Below, one piece after another: positions 1 to 8,111 of a stretch of DNA of 40,301 nt; the first letter of the stretch is position 1; the number at the start of each line of letters is the position of its first letter. Position numbers and translations under genes: made by a program. The notes beneath the pieces are model-generated. The model did not search any database. It worked only from the letters and a program-made list of their open reading frames with translations, and was not told the origin of the DNA. Source of the DNA: Alicyclobacillus suci (GTDB lineage Bacteria; Bacillota; Bacilli; Alicyclobacillales; Alicyclobacillaceae); NCBI RefSeq assembly GCF_017329615.1, contig NZ_JAFMTW010000032.1, positions 1-40,301 on the forward strand, in the 5' to 3' direction.

Positions 1-35
1 GGGAGACCTCCTGGGAAAGTAGGACGTTGCCAGGC
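1..35 (+). rRNA. rrf: 5S ribosomal RNA, 3' end only
   Basis: The first 35 bases match the conserved 3' end of bacterial 5S rRNA: a GGGAGACCTCCT hairpin arm, then the GGGAAAGTAGGACG stretch and a terminal GCCAGGC that would close helix I. Bacillus 5S ends with the closely similar GAGAGTAGGACGCCGCCAAGC. The gene is cut by the window edge. A good Rho-independent terminator follows at once, so this is the distal end of an rRNA operon with no tRNA genes behind the 5S. Confidence 0.88.
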
Positions 36-43
36 GAGAGAGA

Positions 44-91
44 AGGGCCCTGAGGGGAACGCTGAGAAGGCGGGACCTTGGGGCTCTTTTT
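44..91 (+). terminator. rRNA operon terminator
   Basis: AGGGCCCTGAGG (44-55) pairs with CCTTGGGGCTCT (76-87) as a 12-bp stem with a few G-T pairs. The right arm runs into a T-rich tail ending at 91. It sits 8 nt after the 5S 3' end. A GTG at 92 opens a longer reading frame into the lipoprotein gene, but it touches the terminator and has no RBS, so it is not the start. Confidence 0.8.
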
Positions 92-223
92 GTGTTGGGC
101 GAAGTGCGCCGAATCTGCTCTGGTGCCACAGATGCTGCCAATACCTGCGTGTTGCGGTGGCGGATAGGCCGGAAATCGGTGGGGGAAAACTGTAGCGAAT
201 TCGAATGTGCGAGGGGGAGTTTG

Positions 224-1072
224 GTGAAGGGGAAAGTTTGTGCACTTGTGCTTGCCTGTTCGGTGCTGTTGCCGATTGCAGGGTGTGGCAATACGGCAAA
301 TAATACCGCTGTTGGTGGGTTCGTTGGCGGGGTTGGTAACGCTGTTGGGCAAGGGATGAATACCGTTGGGAACGCCACCACAGGATGGCGGAATGGTGGG
401 AATCATGGTCGTGTGGGCGATGTGGCGACGGATGCGAATCAGCGCCACACGGTTCAAGTGGATGCGGCCCACAAAGCGATTGTATTGCGTTATCAGAATG
501 TGGGGCGGACGGCGACACTGGCTGGGACCAATCAGCACATTTCGCATGTCACAGTGCCAATTGGCTGGACCATTCGGGTAGAGGGAACAGGGACTAAAGT
601 CGGGGCGAATCAAGCCGGAAACACGAACATTGTCGTTGTCACACAGCGGGCGGCTGCAGCGGCTGGGCTTACGTGGAATGGGCAAACTGTCATTGGGCAG
701 AATGCTGCAGGTGCAGGCGTGACTGGAGCAGGTACTGTGACCGGGACGCGTGGGGGTGTGACGGCGCCGGGATTGACTGCGTTTAACGGTGGAACGCCTG
801 GACACGGCTTTACGGGTGGTGCAGCGGGCGGTACCGCAGCCGGCTTTGCGGGCGGCACGCGAGCTGGAGGAGGAACGGGTGTCGGTGGTGCCACCACAAG
901 TGGACCCACGAATGCCCTTGTAACAGGAACTCATGTGTTACATGCGACAAAAGCTGGCCAATATGCCGTCGTGGTCACAGGCCGCAATCAAGCTCCGCAA
1001 ATGTTAAGCACCATTACCGTATCGAAGACGGCGAAACTTCCGTCCATTACAGCACAAGGGAATCGTGGATAA
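224..1072 (+). CDS. glycine-rich putative lipoprotein, possible degenerate sulfocyanin-like cupredoxin
   Basis: From GTG 224 (or TTG 221), behind the purine-rich GGGGGAG at 213-219, the protein is 282 residues. It opens with a lipoprotein signal: MKGKV, a hydrophobic run, then the lipobox IAGC with Cys at about residue 21. It should therefore be anchored outside the membrane. After a Gly/Asn-rich linker come VTVPIGWTIRV and NIVVVT at about residues 105-145, then a long Gly/Ala/Thr insert (about 165-235). The end reads AGQYAVVVTGRNQAPQM. VPxGWT...VVVT...GxYxxxxxGxxxxxxM resembles the sulfocyanin/rusticyanin-type cupredoxin layout. However, the usual copper Cys is Val and the usual His positions are absent, so it would not bind a type-1 copper. 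The family call is inference; gene identity is otherwise unknown. A terminator follows at 1087. Confidence 0.7.
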   Translation: MKGKVCALVLACSVLLPIAGCGNTANNTAVGGFVGGVGNAVGQGMNTVGNATTGWRNGGNHGRVGDVATDANQRHTVQVDAAHKAIVLRYQNVGRTATLAGTNQHISHVTVPIGWTIRVEGTGTKVGANQAGNTNIVVVTQRAAAAAGLTWNGQTVIGQNAAGAGVTGAGTVTGTRGGVTAPGLTAFNGGTPGHGFTGGAAGGTAAGFAGGTRAGGGTGVGGATTSGPTNALVTGTHVLHATKAGQYAVVVTGRNQAPQMLSTITVSKTAKLPSITAQGNRG

Positions 1073-1086
1073 ATCACAGATTTTGC

Positions 1087-1126
1087 ACCCTGGTCAATGG
1101 CTAAACACATGCCTGGCCAGGGTTTT
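1087..1126 (+). terminator. Rho-independent terminator after the lipoprotein gene
   Basis: ACCCTGGTCA (1087-1096) pairs with TGGCCAGGGT (1114-1123) over 10 bp, followed by TTTT to 1126. Its place, after the lipoprotein stop and before the RBS of the next gene, argues against starting the next gene at the GTG at 1065, which would run through the hairpin. Confidence 0.78.
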
Positions 1127-1151
1127 AAGTGAATCGTCAGGAGGGAACATC

Positions 1152-1655
1152 TTGTTAGAGAAAACGACCGAAACTGGAACCCAGGTAGCGATTGAAGCAC
1201 TGCAAAGTCGCGGGGTGGAAATCCAGGATATTGCGGATTTGACTTACTTCCTTCAGAAGGATTACATACCAGATTTGAACATTGAGGAATGTGTGGAGAG
1301 TGTGATGCGGGTGCTCGCAAAACACGAAGTTCAAAATGCGATTTTGACAGGCATTGAGTTGGATACCTTGGCGGAAGACGGATTGCTGAAGCGGCCTCTT
1401 CTGGATATTATTCAGCGCGATGAAAGTCTATATGGCGTGGATGAAATTTTGGCGTTATCCATACTCAACCTCTATGGAACCATTGGTTATACCAATTATG
1501 GATATATTGATAAATTGAAGCATGGCATTCTTGAGTCGTTGAACGATAAATCGACGGGAAAGGTGAACACATTTTTGGACGATCTCGTCGGTGCCGTTGC
1601 GGCGGCCGCATCGAGCCGAATTGCCCATGGGCATGAGCTAGAATTGTTTTCGTAG
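1152..1655 (+). CDS. yutG: phosphatidylglycerophosphatase A family protein (YutG-like)
   Basis: The 167-residue product closely follows Bacillus YutG, the PgpA-family phosphatase expected to dephosphorylate phosphatidylglycerophosphate in phosphatidylglycerol synthesis. Recognisable stretches are QSRGVEIQDIADLTYFLQ, KDYIPDL, ESLYGVDEILALSI, GYTNYGYIDKL and the acidic end of the active site, TFLDDLVGAVAAAASSR. The start is taken as TTG 1152 because AGGAGG at 1139-1144 lies 7 nt upstream. The earlier GTG at 1065 would place a terminator hairpin inside the gene. Unlike the Escherichia coli enzyme, no clear transmembrane helices are visible, as is usual for the YutG branch. The gene appears to stand alone. 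Confidence 0.85.
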   Translation: MLEKTTETGTQVAIEALQSRGVEIQDIADLTYFLQKDYIPDLNIEECVESVMRVLAKHEVQNAILTGIELDTLAEDGLLKRPLLDIIQRDESLYGVDEILALSILNLYGTIGYTNYGYIDKLKHGILESLNDKSTGKVNTFLDDLVGAVAAAASSRIAHGHELELFS

Positions 1656-1677
1656 CGGGCTTGTGTGTTCATTGCTG

Positions 1678-1710
1678 GCGCCTGGCTGTCACAATGTGGC
1701 AACCAGGTGC
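1678..1710. other. long perfect hairpin after yutG
   Basis: GCGCCTGG (1678-1685) pairs with CCAGGTGC (1703-1710), and the stem continues inward nearly without break to a small ACAAT-centred loop. There is no T-run on either side, so it is not a textbook intrinsic terminator. It lies between the convergent yutG and the small minus-strand ORF and could stop or stabilise either transcript. Confidence 0.5.
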
Positions 1711-1726
1711 TCACAAGTTGTCGGTT

Positions 1727-1843
1727 CTAGCGCACCGTTGTGGGTGTTTCGGCCGATGGACTTCGTGTGTCCGGATGTGGCGTGGTTTCTTCAATCTCCG
1801 GTTTATCTACTTGCGGCAATTCCTCTGGTTCGTTGGTCATCAT
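1727..1843 (-). CDS. predicted small acidic, proline-rich protein (38 aa)
   Basis: On the minus strand an ATGATG start at 1843 is preceded by AAGGTGA (1851-1857) with a 7-nt gap, a good Shine-Dalgarno. The frame runs 38 codons to a TAG at 1727-1729. The product begins MMTNEPEELPQVDKPEIEE and is rich in Glu, Pro and Thr, with almost no hydrophobic residues. This is typical of an unstructured small cytosolic or spore protein rather than a membrane peptide. No family is recognised. The frame, RBS and biased composition argue for a real gene, but without homologues this remains a prediction. It ends near the hairpin at 1678-1710. Confidence 0.45.
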   Translation of the reverse strand: MMTNEPEELPQVDKPEIEETTPHPDTRSPSAETPTTVR

Positions 1844-2101
1844 GGTCGCATCACCTTTTTTAGAGTTTTGTTATGTGAGGAGTTTTAGTTTGACCTGCGT
1901 ATTTCGAAATATGTACCCAATCCGGCAGCGCGCCGGTTTGGCTTCATTGACTTCCTCTATATCTCATTCGGTGATGGCCAACGTTGCGACGTAAATCATA
2001 ATTTGGGCTCCGATGTGCGGAAATCGCATAGCGCTTTGCGACCTTTGTGGTAACCTAAAGGTATCAATTGTATTGTAAAAGACAGCAAAGAGGTGCCGGA
2101 T
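1844..2101. other. intergenic stretch upstream of asparaginase
   Basis: No convincing gene is seen here. It holds a perfect 12-bp palindrome TATTTCGAAATA at 1900-1911, a CCGGC/GCCGG hairpin at 1922-1936 followed by TTT, and the leader of the asparaginase gene. The palindrome could be an operator, but no regulator is assigned and no good promoter pair is visible. Confidence 0.4.
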
Positions 2102-3103
2102 ATGGACAAACCATTCGCGTATGTCACGCGAGGAGGCATTGCCGAGAGCGTGCATGCCGGTGTGATAGCCGTTGTATCGAGTGAAGGCAAATTAGTAGGC
2201 GAGTTTGGAGATTCAACATTGGTGACGTTTGCGCGTAGCGCATGTAAACCGTTACAGGCGATTCCCGTGGTAGAGTCAGGTGCGATGGCTTCCTATGGTT
2301 TTGACGAAGCGGATTTAGCGCTGTTTTGCGCATCGCATAGTAGTGAACTGCAGCATACGCAGCGGGTTGAACGGATTCTCGAAAAGATTGGTCTCGATGA
2401 ATCGTATCTTCAATGCGGCCCGCATATGCCGCATAGCATGGAGACATATGATCGACTGATTCAAGCAGGAAAGTCACTCAGTTCTCTATACAGCAACTGT
2501 TCGGGGAAACATTCGGGTATGTTGGCTTATTCGAAGCATGTGGGCGCCGATATACACACGTATCACCAGGTGAATCATCCTTTGCAACAAGCCATATTAC
2601 AGGTGGTTGCCGAGTTGACGGAGGTGCACCAGCAAGACATCGTCCTTGGTGTCGATGGGTGTGGCATTCCGGTACACGCGCTACCTGTTCGGAATTGGGC
2701 GAAGGCGTATGCGAAGTTCGCTCATCCTGACGGGTTCGTACACGGTGACGCAATGCGCCAAATCTCCAGTGCGATGAGAGCCTATCCTCAGCTGGTGGCT
2801 GGGACGGACAGGTTTGATACGGATTTGATGACGGCGACACACGGTCGTATTCTCGCCAAAGGTGGAGCAGAAGGGTTCATGATGGTGGCGATTCCGGAGC
2901 AATCTGTCGGGATTGCGATGAAAGTGCGAGATGGCAATGCGCGTGTCATTCCACCAGTAGTCATTCGGACACTGACGAGTTTGGGTGTTTTATCGAGTGA
3001 TGAACTTAAGGCGTTGCAAAAGTATGTGGTACCAGAAGTGAAAAACACGCGAGACGAAGTGGTCGGAGAGATTGTGGCCGATTTTGAGCTCAGCTTGGCT
3101 TAA
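2102..3103 (+). CDS. L-asparaginase, Asparaginase_II family (zinc-type, Rhizobium etli ReAV class)
   Basis: The 333-residue protein belongs to the Asparaginase_II family (PF06089), unrelated in fold to classical AnsA/AnsB. It hydrolyses asparagine to aspartate and ammonia in the cytosol. All catalytic signatures known from R. etli ReAV are present with a constant offset of two: the Ser-Lys tandem S46-x-x-K49 in RSACKPLQ, the metal-site C133-x-x-K136 in CSGKHSG, and C187 in GVDGCGIP. ATG 2102 is used because AAAGAGGTG (2087-2095) ends 6 nt before it; the in-frame GTG at 2093 lies inside that RBS. Length is normal and there is no signal peptide. The gene is monocistronic and converges on the LigB-like gene. 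In an acidophile the ammonia released could help pH homeostasis (inference). Confidence 0.9.
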   Translation: MDKPFAYVTRGGIAESVHAGVIAVVSSEGKLVGEFGDSTLVTFARSACKPLQAIPVVESGAMASYGFDEADLALFCASHSSELQHTQRVERILEKIGLDESYLQCGPHMPHSMETYDRLIQAGKSLSSLYSNCSGKHSGMLAYSKHVGADIHTYHQVNHPLQQAILQVVAELTEVHQQDIVLGVDGCGIPVHALPVRNWAKAYAKFAHPDGFVHGDAMRQISSAMRAYPQLVAGTDRFDTDLMTATHGRILAKGGAEGFMMVAIPEQSVGIAMKVRDGNARVIPPVVIRTLTSLGVLSSDELKALQKYVVPEVKNTRDEVVGEIVADFELSLA

Positions 3104-3148
3104 GCTTTCTGATAGTAGACTTGTTTGGCAACAGAACAGTGTTCGATT

Positions 3149-3168
3149 GGTGGGGCGACTGCCCCACC
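3149..3168. terminator. hairpin between convergent genes
   Basis: GGTGGGGC (3149-3156) and GCCCCACC (3161-3168) form a perfect 8-bp stem with a 4-nt loop between the ends of the asparaginase gene (+) and the LigB-like gene (-). Neither side carries a T-run, so termination would be weak or factor-aided. Confidence 0.5.
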
Positions 3169-3176
3169 TGAATTCT

Positions 3177-4031
3177 CTATGAAGCGTGGTATGCGACGCA
3201 CATCATCCCGAAATAAGTGGGTACTTCATACGAGAGAAACGTGCTCTTACGCGATGCTTCCGGGATGGCGCCTGCGAGCATGAGGGTCTGCCAAATGCCG
3301 TCGGGTTTCGCGTGATGGATGAAGGCGTCTGAGAACGACGTCATCTGCTCCAGTGCGTTCGTCTTAAATAGTTCGATGACTTGTGTATCCAACGCTTTGG
3401 CGTTCTCGTGAAAACCATAAGGGCCGCGCGCGTCGTGTGCGTGCGACCAGTCGCAACTCGCGATGAGGCCGACACGTTTCCCTGATTGACGAACTTGCTG
3501 GGCGATGATGCGTCCCATGGCGAGGTGGTCATCATACGAGAGGCTGCGCGAGGGTGTGATGACGACGATGGGTACATTTGGCATGAAGTAGAGTGGCACC
3601 ATGGCGCCCCAGTCGAGCGGCAGGGTGGAAAACGGCCCTTGCGTAGTGGCAAAGTTTGCTGCCGCAACGGGGATGGATTGCGCTTTTGCGCCAGTCACCA
3701 TCGCGTTGGCTAAATCCCTGTCTACGCTGCGCTTGAAATGTAGAGTCACCCCTTTGTCTGGGCGCTCATCTCCGACCATCATGGCGACCGTCTGTTCGGA
3801 CATCTCCCCAGCCATGAAAGATGACGTGGACACGGAAAACATCCCTTCAATTTTTAACCCATGTGGCGTCAATACGATGAGGGTGTCGGGAGCGGCTTCG
3901 TGCATCCAAGATCCCAGCTGTTGCATACTTTGTCTCGTTTTCGCCATTAAATCTGGCTCATCGCCAGAAAGTTCTTCGAGGATGGGGAGCCCGTGTGGTG
4001 TGACACAAGCAAACACAAATGGATGGCTCAT
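3177..4031 (-). CDS. class III extradiol ring-cleavage dioxygenase (LigB/DODA-type) family protein
   Basis: The 284-residue product matches the LigB fold family (PF02900) of non-haem Fe(II) extradiol dioxygenases, which open catechol-like rings. Candidate metal and catalytic histidines are in TPHG near residue 12, TPHG near 56, and the DWSHAHD motif near 190. The N-terminus (FVFACVTPHGLPILEELSG) and the central GPFSTLPLDWGAMVPLYF stretch are typical of the DODA-like or 'subunit B' group found as stand-alone genes in bacilli. The start is supported by AAAGGAG 8 nt upstream. No other aromatic-degradation genes lie nearby, so the substrate is unknown. Some members of this fold act in the AmmeMemoRadiSam system, but no radical-SAM partner is present here. 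Confidence 0.78.
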   Translation of the reverse strand: MSHPFVFACVTPHGLPILEELSGDEPDLMAKTRQSMQQLGSWMHEAAPDTLIVLTPHGLKIEGMFSVSTSSFMAGEMSEQTVAMMVGDERPDKGVTLHFKRSVDRDLANAMVTGAKAQSIPVAAANFATTQGPFSTLPLDWGAMVPLYFMPNVPIVVITPSRSLSYDDHLAMGRIIAQQVRQSGKRVGLIASCDWSHAHDARGPYGFHENAKALDTQVIELFKTNALEQMTSFSDAFIHHAKPDGIWQTLMLAGAIPEASRKSTFLSYEVPTYFGMMCVAYHAS

Positions 4032-4120
4032 GTGTTAACTCCTTTCAACGGGCTTGTACGCGCCCGATTCCCCTCTATATTAACACTCAGAGTATTTGAA
4101 ATGTTGACGAGATGAAACCT

Positions 4121-4147
4121 CGAACAAAGAGCCCGCTTTCGGGCCCT
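4121..4147 (-). terminator. terminator of the formate/nitrite transporter gene
   Basis: Read on the minus strand, AGGGCCCG-AAAG-CGGGCTCT (4147-4128) forms an 8-bp stem and is followed by TTTGTT. It lies 17 bases beyond the transporter stop codon. Confidence 0.8.
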
Positions 4148-4164
4148 TAGTCGTGGTTTTTCGG

Positions 4165-4944
4165 TTATGCCTGTTGGGACGGTTTGCGCAGGTAAACGAG
4201 GTAATAAGCTACGGCGACAAATAAAGCACCGCCAACTAAGTTGCCAAGCATCACTGGAACAAAGTTGCTAAAGTATTGCCCCCACGTCGCCTGACCAGCA
4301 AAGATGGCTGCAGGAATCACAAACATATTGGCCACTACGTGTTGGAACCCAATCGCGACAAACGCCATGATGGGGAACCAGATACCGAGTATTTTTCCTG
4401 AAAAGTCCTCGGCGCCATAGGCAAGCCATACGCCAAGGCAGACGAACCAGTTGCAGCCGATGGCGGAGAAAAAGGCTTGACCGAAATTGTCCGCTAGTTT
4501 GGCGTTGGCCACGGCAACGGTTTTCGTCAAATATGGACCAGTTTCCGTCAAACCGACAATGTGGCCGAAGAAGTATGCGACAAATACTGCGCCGATGAAG
4601 TTCGTGATGAGCACCACAATCCAGTGGCGAATCAACAAGCCAAACGAAATACGTCCCGCGAAGGCGGCCATCGGCAGGGACATCAACGCACCTGTGAGCA
4701 ATTCGGCGCCGGCCAACACACATAGGATGAGTCCGACCGGAAAGACGGCAGCCCCGAGAAAGGAGCCGAATGAGCCCCATTGCGGTGGGAGATCTCCACT
4801 GACGCGGATGTCGAGGAGAAAGCCGATGGAGATAAACGCGCCTGCGAGAAAACCCAGTATCAGTAAGCTCAGCATCGGCAGTCGGGCTTTGCTTTCACCT
4901 GCGTTTACGGTGATTTCAGCGATTTTTTGTGGTGTGTGAAACAT
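4165..4944 (-). CDS. formate/nitrite transporter family protein (FocA/FdhC type)
   Basis: The 259-residue protein has six hydrophobic helices and the FNT-family signatures. Family hallmarks include GFLAGAFISIGFLL near the N-terminus, a second half starting around NWFVCLGVWLAYGAEDFSGKILGIWFPIMAF, and GFQHVVANM, which carries the conserved pore histidine. FNT proteins form pentameric channels for formate or nitrite. Divergent placement next to formate dehydrogenase makes formate the likely substrate (as for YrhG/FdhC). The start is taken at ATG 4944 behind AAAGGGG. The same frame stays open to 5211 but would then overlap the divergent dehydrogenase gene, so the longer version is rejected. Confidence 0.9.
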   Translation of the reverse strand: MFHTPQKIAEITVNAGESKARLPMLSLLILGFLAGAFISIGFLLDIRVSGDLPPQWGSFGSFLGAAVFPVGLILCVLAGAELLTGALMSLPMAAFAGRISFGLLIRHWIVVLITNFIGAVFVAYFFGHIVGLTETGPYLTKTVAVANAKLADNFGQAFFSAIGCNWFVCLGVWLAYGAEDFSGKILGIWFPIMAFVAIGFQHVVANMFVIPAAIFAGQATWGQYFSNFVPVMLGNLVGGALFVAVAYYLVYLRKPSQQA

Positions 4945-5110
4945 CGTTTTTGAACCCCTTTCTGAGCGAATTGCCAAGATTGCTATGGACGTGAATAACC
5001 AGCTCACCAATTCCAAAAACTTGTACAGGTAGAAAGCTACTCTGTTGTAGTTTGTGGACAATGTATGGGTTACATGTATGGGACTGTTAACAACCTGAAG
5101 AGGAGTTGAG

Positions 5111-8098
5111 ATGATGAGCCAGAGTGATTCCCATAATGGGCAATTGATCTCACTCGAAATCGACGGCGTGATGGCCGCGGTGGAATCTGGAGCTAGTGTG
5201 CTCGATGCCATTTTGTCTGTGAATGATCACTATCCGCATATCTGTTATCACGAGGCGCTGGGGCCGATTGAAACGTGTGATACATGCATTTGTGAAGTCG
5301 ATGGGCAACTTCAGCGGGCATGTGCCACGAAGGCAGCGTCCGGCATGAAAATCAGTACTGCTGGCCGGTCGCCGGAGGTTCGCATGGAGGCGTTAAATCG
5401 GATTCTGCACAATCACGAGTTGTATTGCACCGTGTGCGATAACAACAACGGGAATTGTACTGTGCACAACACGTCCATGCATATGGGGGTCGAACACCAA
5501 AAGTATCCGTTCGAGCCGAAGCCGTACGAACAGGATAACTCGAACCCGTTCTATCGTTACGACCCTGACCAATGCATTCTCTGCGGACGCTGCGTGGAGG
5601 CGTGCCAGAATCTACAGGTCAGCGAAGTCCTGTCGATTGACTGGGAACGAGAACATCCACGGGTCATTTGGGATGATGACCGCCCTATCCAAGAGTCGTC
5701 GTGTGTCTCTTGTGGGCATTGTGTAACGGTGTGCCCGTGTAATGCGCTGATGGAGAAAAACATGTTGGGCGAGGCAGGTTATATGACCGGCATCCGACCG
5801 TCTTTGTGGGAGTCGATGGTTCACCTCACGAAGGAAATTGAGCCAGGTTATGGTCCGATTTTTACCGTTTCCGAAATCGAATCTCAGATGCGTGAGTCGC
5901 GGATTAAACGTACGAAGACGGTCTGTACATACTGCGGGGTCGGCTGCAGTTTTGACGTTTGGACAAAGGGCCGCAAGGTATTGAAAGTAGAGCCGCAGAT
6001 GGAGGCACCAGCCAATCAAATCTCCACTTGCATCAAGGGGAAGTTTGGATGGGATTTCGTGAATAGCGACGAGCGGTTAACTTCGCCGTTGATCCGCCGT
6101 GGAGACGAATTCGTGCCTGTGTCTTGGGAAGAGGCCCTCGATTACGCGGCGCAGCGCTTGTCGGAGATGAAGGAGAAGCATGGTCCAGATGCGATTGGGC
6201 TGATTTCTTCGTCCAAGTGTACGAACGAGGAAAATTACCTCATGCAAAAGTTCGCACGGGCCGTGATTGGCACCAATAATATCGACAACTGTTCGCGTTA
6301 TTGCCAGACGCCAGCTACGGAGGGCCTGAAGCGGACGTTCGGGCTCGGTGGAGATACCGGTTCTATCAAGGATTTGGCGAATAGCGATCTCGTCATGATT
6401 GTCGGCGCCAACCCAGCGGAATCTCACCCGGTTTTGTCGACGCGTATCCGACGTGCTCATAAGAAGCGCGGACAGAAATTGATTGTCGCGGATTTGCGGC
6501 GCAACGACATGGCGAATCGGGCGGACATCTTTTTGCATCCAAAGCCGGGGACGGATTTGATTTGGCTGTCGGCGGTGACCAAATACATCATTGATCAAGG
6601 TTGGCACGACACGAAGTTTATCGAAACGCACGCCAATGGATTTGACGATTTTGTCAAGTGGCTGGAACCGTACACCTTGGAGTATGCCGAGGAGCAAACT
6701 GGACTGTCGAAGGACATTTTGGTTGAGACGGCTGAGATGATTCACCATGCGAGTTCCATGTGTATCTGTTGGGCTATGGGCGTCACACAGCACATCGCCG
6801 GCAGTGAGACGAGTACGGCGATATGTAATTTGCTTCTCGCGACGGGCAATGTCGGGCGTCCGAATACCGGCGCGTATCCGCTGCGTGGCCACAATAATGT
6901 GCAAGGTGCAGGCGATATGGGATGTGCGCCCACGTATATGCCAGGATATGAGTTTGTTGACGACGAGAACGTACGCGCGAAATACGAACAGGCTTGGGGT
7001 GTGAAATTGCCGACGAATCCGGGAGCAGATAACCATCGGATGGTGGAACAGATTCACGAGGGGAAACTCAAGGCCATGTATGTGATGGGCGAGGAGATGG
7101 CGATTGTGGATTCCAACGCCAACCACGTGCAAGCGGCGTTTGAGAAACTTGAGTTTTTTATCGTGCAGGATGTGTTTTTCAGCAAGACTGCGCAGTTTGC
7201 GGATGTCATCTTCCCGGCGGCGCCGAGTTTTGAAAAAGAGGGGACATTCACCAACACGGAGCGTCGGATTCAGCGGTTGTATCGAGTGTTCGAGCCGATG
7301 GCGGGGTCGCGACCGGATTGGGAAATCCTTCGTGACCTGGCGAATCGATTGGGTGCGAACTGGACGTACGAACACCCGTCGGAAATTCTCGAAGAGGCAT
7401 GTGGACTCACGGAATTGATGAAGGGCGTCCGTTACGAATTGCTGGAGGGATATCACAGTTTACAGTGGCCCGTGTTGGAAGATGGAACAGACACGCCGGT
7501 GCTTTATTTGGACGGATTTGGCTTCCCGGATAAGAAGGCGAGATTCTATGCGCCGACGTATCGCGAGCCGGTGCTGCAACCGAACGAAGTGTATGATTTG
7601 CACCTCAATAACGGCCGGATGCTCGAGCACTTCCACGAAGGGAATTTGACCTATCGGGTGGCCGGCATTCGCGAGAAAATCCCGACTACCTACCTGGAGA
7701 TTTCCAAGGAACTGGCGCGTGAGCGCAAGATTTCGACCGGTGCGCTCGTCCGTTTGGTTTCGCCATATGGCCAGGTGAAGTTGCGCGTCGTTGTGACGGA
7801 TAGAGTATCGGGGAAAGAAGTCTATTTGCCGATGAATACGGCGGATGATCAAGAAGCGGTGAATTACCTCACCAGTAGCTACCATGACGATATCACGCAT
7901 ACGCCAGCGTACAAGGAAATTTCGGTGCGGATGGAAGTGCTGGAAGGCAAGGGTCCTTCGCCAATAGTGCGAGGCAATTTCCGATTGGGTAATCCGCAGC
8001 CCCGTCCAGGCGTCATGGTCGAGCGCAAGTGGAAGCGGCGCGATTATCGACCACTGACCGATGACACCGTGACAGAGGACAAAGTTAAACAGCGTTAG
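5111..8098 (+). CDS. fdhF: formate dehydrogenase, catalytic (alpha) subunit, cysteine type
   Basis: This 995-residue molybdenum/tungsten enzyme oxidises formate to CO2 in the cytosol. In order it carries an N-terminal 2Fe-2S ferredoxin domain (about 8-85, Cys set CYHEALGPIETCDTCIC), an NADH-G-type Cys/His 4Fe-4S segment (about 95-125), and two ferredoxin 4Fe-4S motifs (CILCGRCVEAC near 157; CVSCGHCVTVC near 198). The catalytic module with its own cluster begins at CTYCGVGC near 273. The active-site residue is Cys398 in NCSRYCQTP, not selenocysteine. The base next to it is Gln399 where E. coli FdhH has His141. The molybdopterin-dinucleotide domain fills the C-terminus. Length and order match Bacillus YjgC/YrhE. 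AGGAG at 5101-5105 serves ATG 5111 or 5114. It starts an operon with DUF1641 and catalase. Confidence 0.95.
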   Translation: MMSQSDSHNGQLISLEIDGVMAAVESGASVLDAILSVNDHYPHICYHEALGPIETCDTCICEVDGQLQRACATKAASGMKISTAGRSPEVRMEALNRILHNHELYCTVCDNNNGNCTVHNTSMHMGVEHQKYPFEPKPYEQDNSNPFYRYDPDQCILCGRCVEACQNLQVSEVLSIDWEREHPRVIWDDDRPIQESSCVSCGHCVTVCPCNALMEKNMLGEAGYMTGIRPSLWESMVHLTKEIEPGYGPIFTVSEIESQMRESRIKRTKTVCTYCGVGCSFDVWTKGRKVLKVEPQMEAPANQISTCIKGKFGWDFVNSDERLTSPLIRRGDEFVPVSWEEALDYAAQRLSEMKEKHGPDAIGLISSSKCTNEENYLMQKFARAVIGTNNIDNCSRYCQTPATEGLKRTFGLGGDTGSIKDLANSDLVMIVGANPAESHPVLSTRIRRAHKKRGQKLIVADLRRNDMANRADIFLHPKPGTDLIWLSAVTKYIIDQGWHDTKFIETHANGFDDFVKWLEPYTLEYAEEQTGLSKDILVETAEMIHHASSMCICWAMGVTQHIAGSETSTAICNLLLATGNVGRPNTGAYPLRGHNNVQGAGDMGCAPTYMPGYEFVDDENVRAKYEQAWGVKLPTNPGADNHRMVEQIHEGKLKAMYVMGEEMAIVDSNANHVQAAFEKLEFFIVQDVFFSKTAQFADVIFPAAPSFEKEGTFTNTERRIQRLYRVFEPMAGSRPDWEILRDLANRLGANWTYEHPSEILEEACGLTELMKGVRYELLEGYHSLQWPVLEDGTDTPVLYLDGFGFPDKKARFYAPTYREPVLQPNEVYDLHLNNGRMLEHFHEGNLTYRVAGIREKIPTTYLEISKELARERKISTGALVRLVSPYGQVKLRVVVTDRVSGKEVYLPMNTADDQEAVNYLTSSYHDDITHTPAYKEISVRMEVLEGKGPSPIVRGNFRLGNPQPRPGVMVERKWKRRDYRPLTDDTVTEDKVKQR

Positions 8099-8111
8099 GA
8101 GGGAAGCGCGA

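Noticed and set aside
92..223. N-terminal extension of the lipoprotein gene to GTG 92
   Set aside because: It begins at the end of the rRNA terminator, lacks an RBS and would bury the lipoprotein signal peptide inside the protein.
610..909. Minus-strand 99-residue proline-rich ORF
   Set aside because: It is the antisense of the Gly/Ala-rich insert of the lipoprotein gene. GC-rich repeats give long shadow frames; no RBS.
1890..1994. A 34-codon plus-strand ORF starting TTG 1890 with TGAGGAG 7 nt upstream
   Set aside because: The RBS is good, but the product has no recognisable signal, helix or biased composition, and it lies among palindromes in a leader region. There was not enough to call a gene.
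4945..5211. Extended N-terminus for the formate/nitrite transporter
   Set aside because: It would overlap the divergent formate dehydrogenase gene and precede the AAAGGGG RBS. FNT proteins begin near the chosen ATG.
6077..7456. 459-codon minus-strand ORF opposite fdhF
   Set aside because: It is a long shadow frame with no family resemblance and no RBS, lying fully within a well-supported gene.
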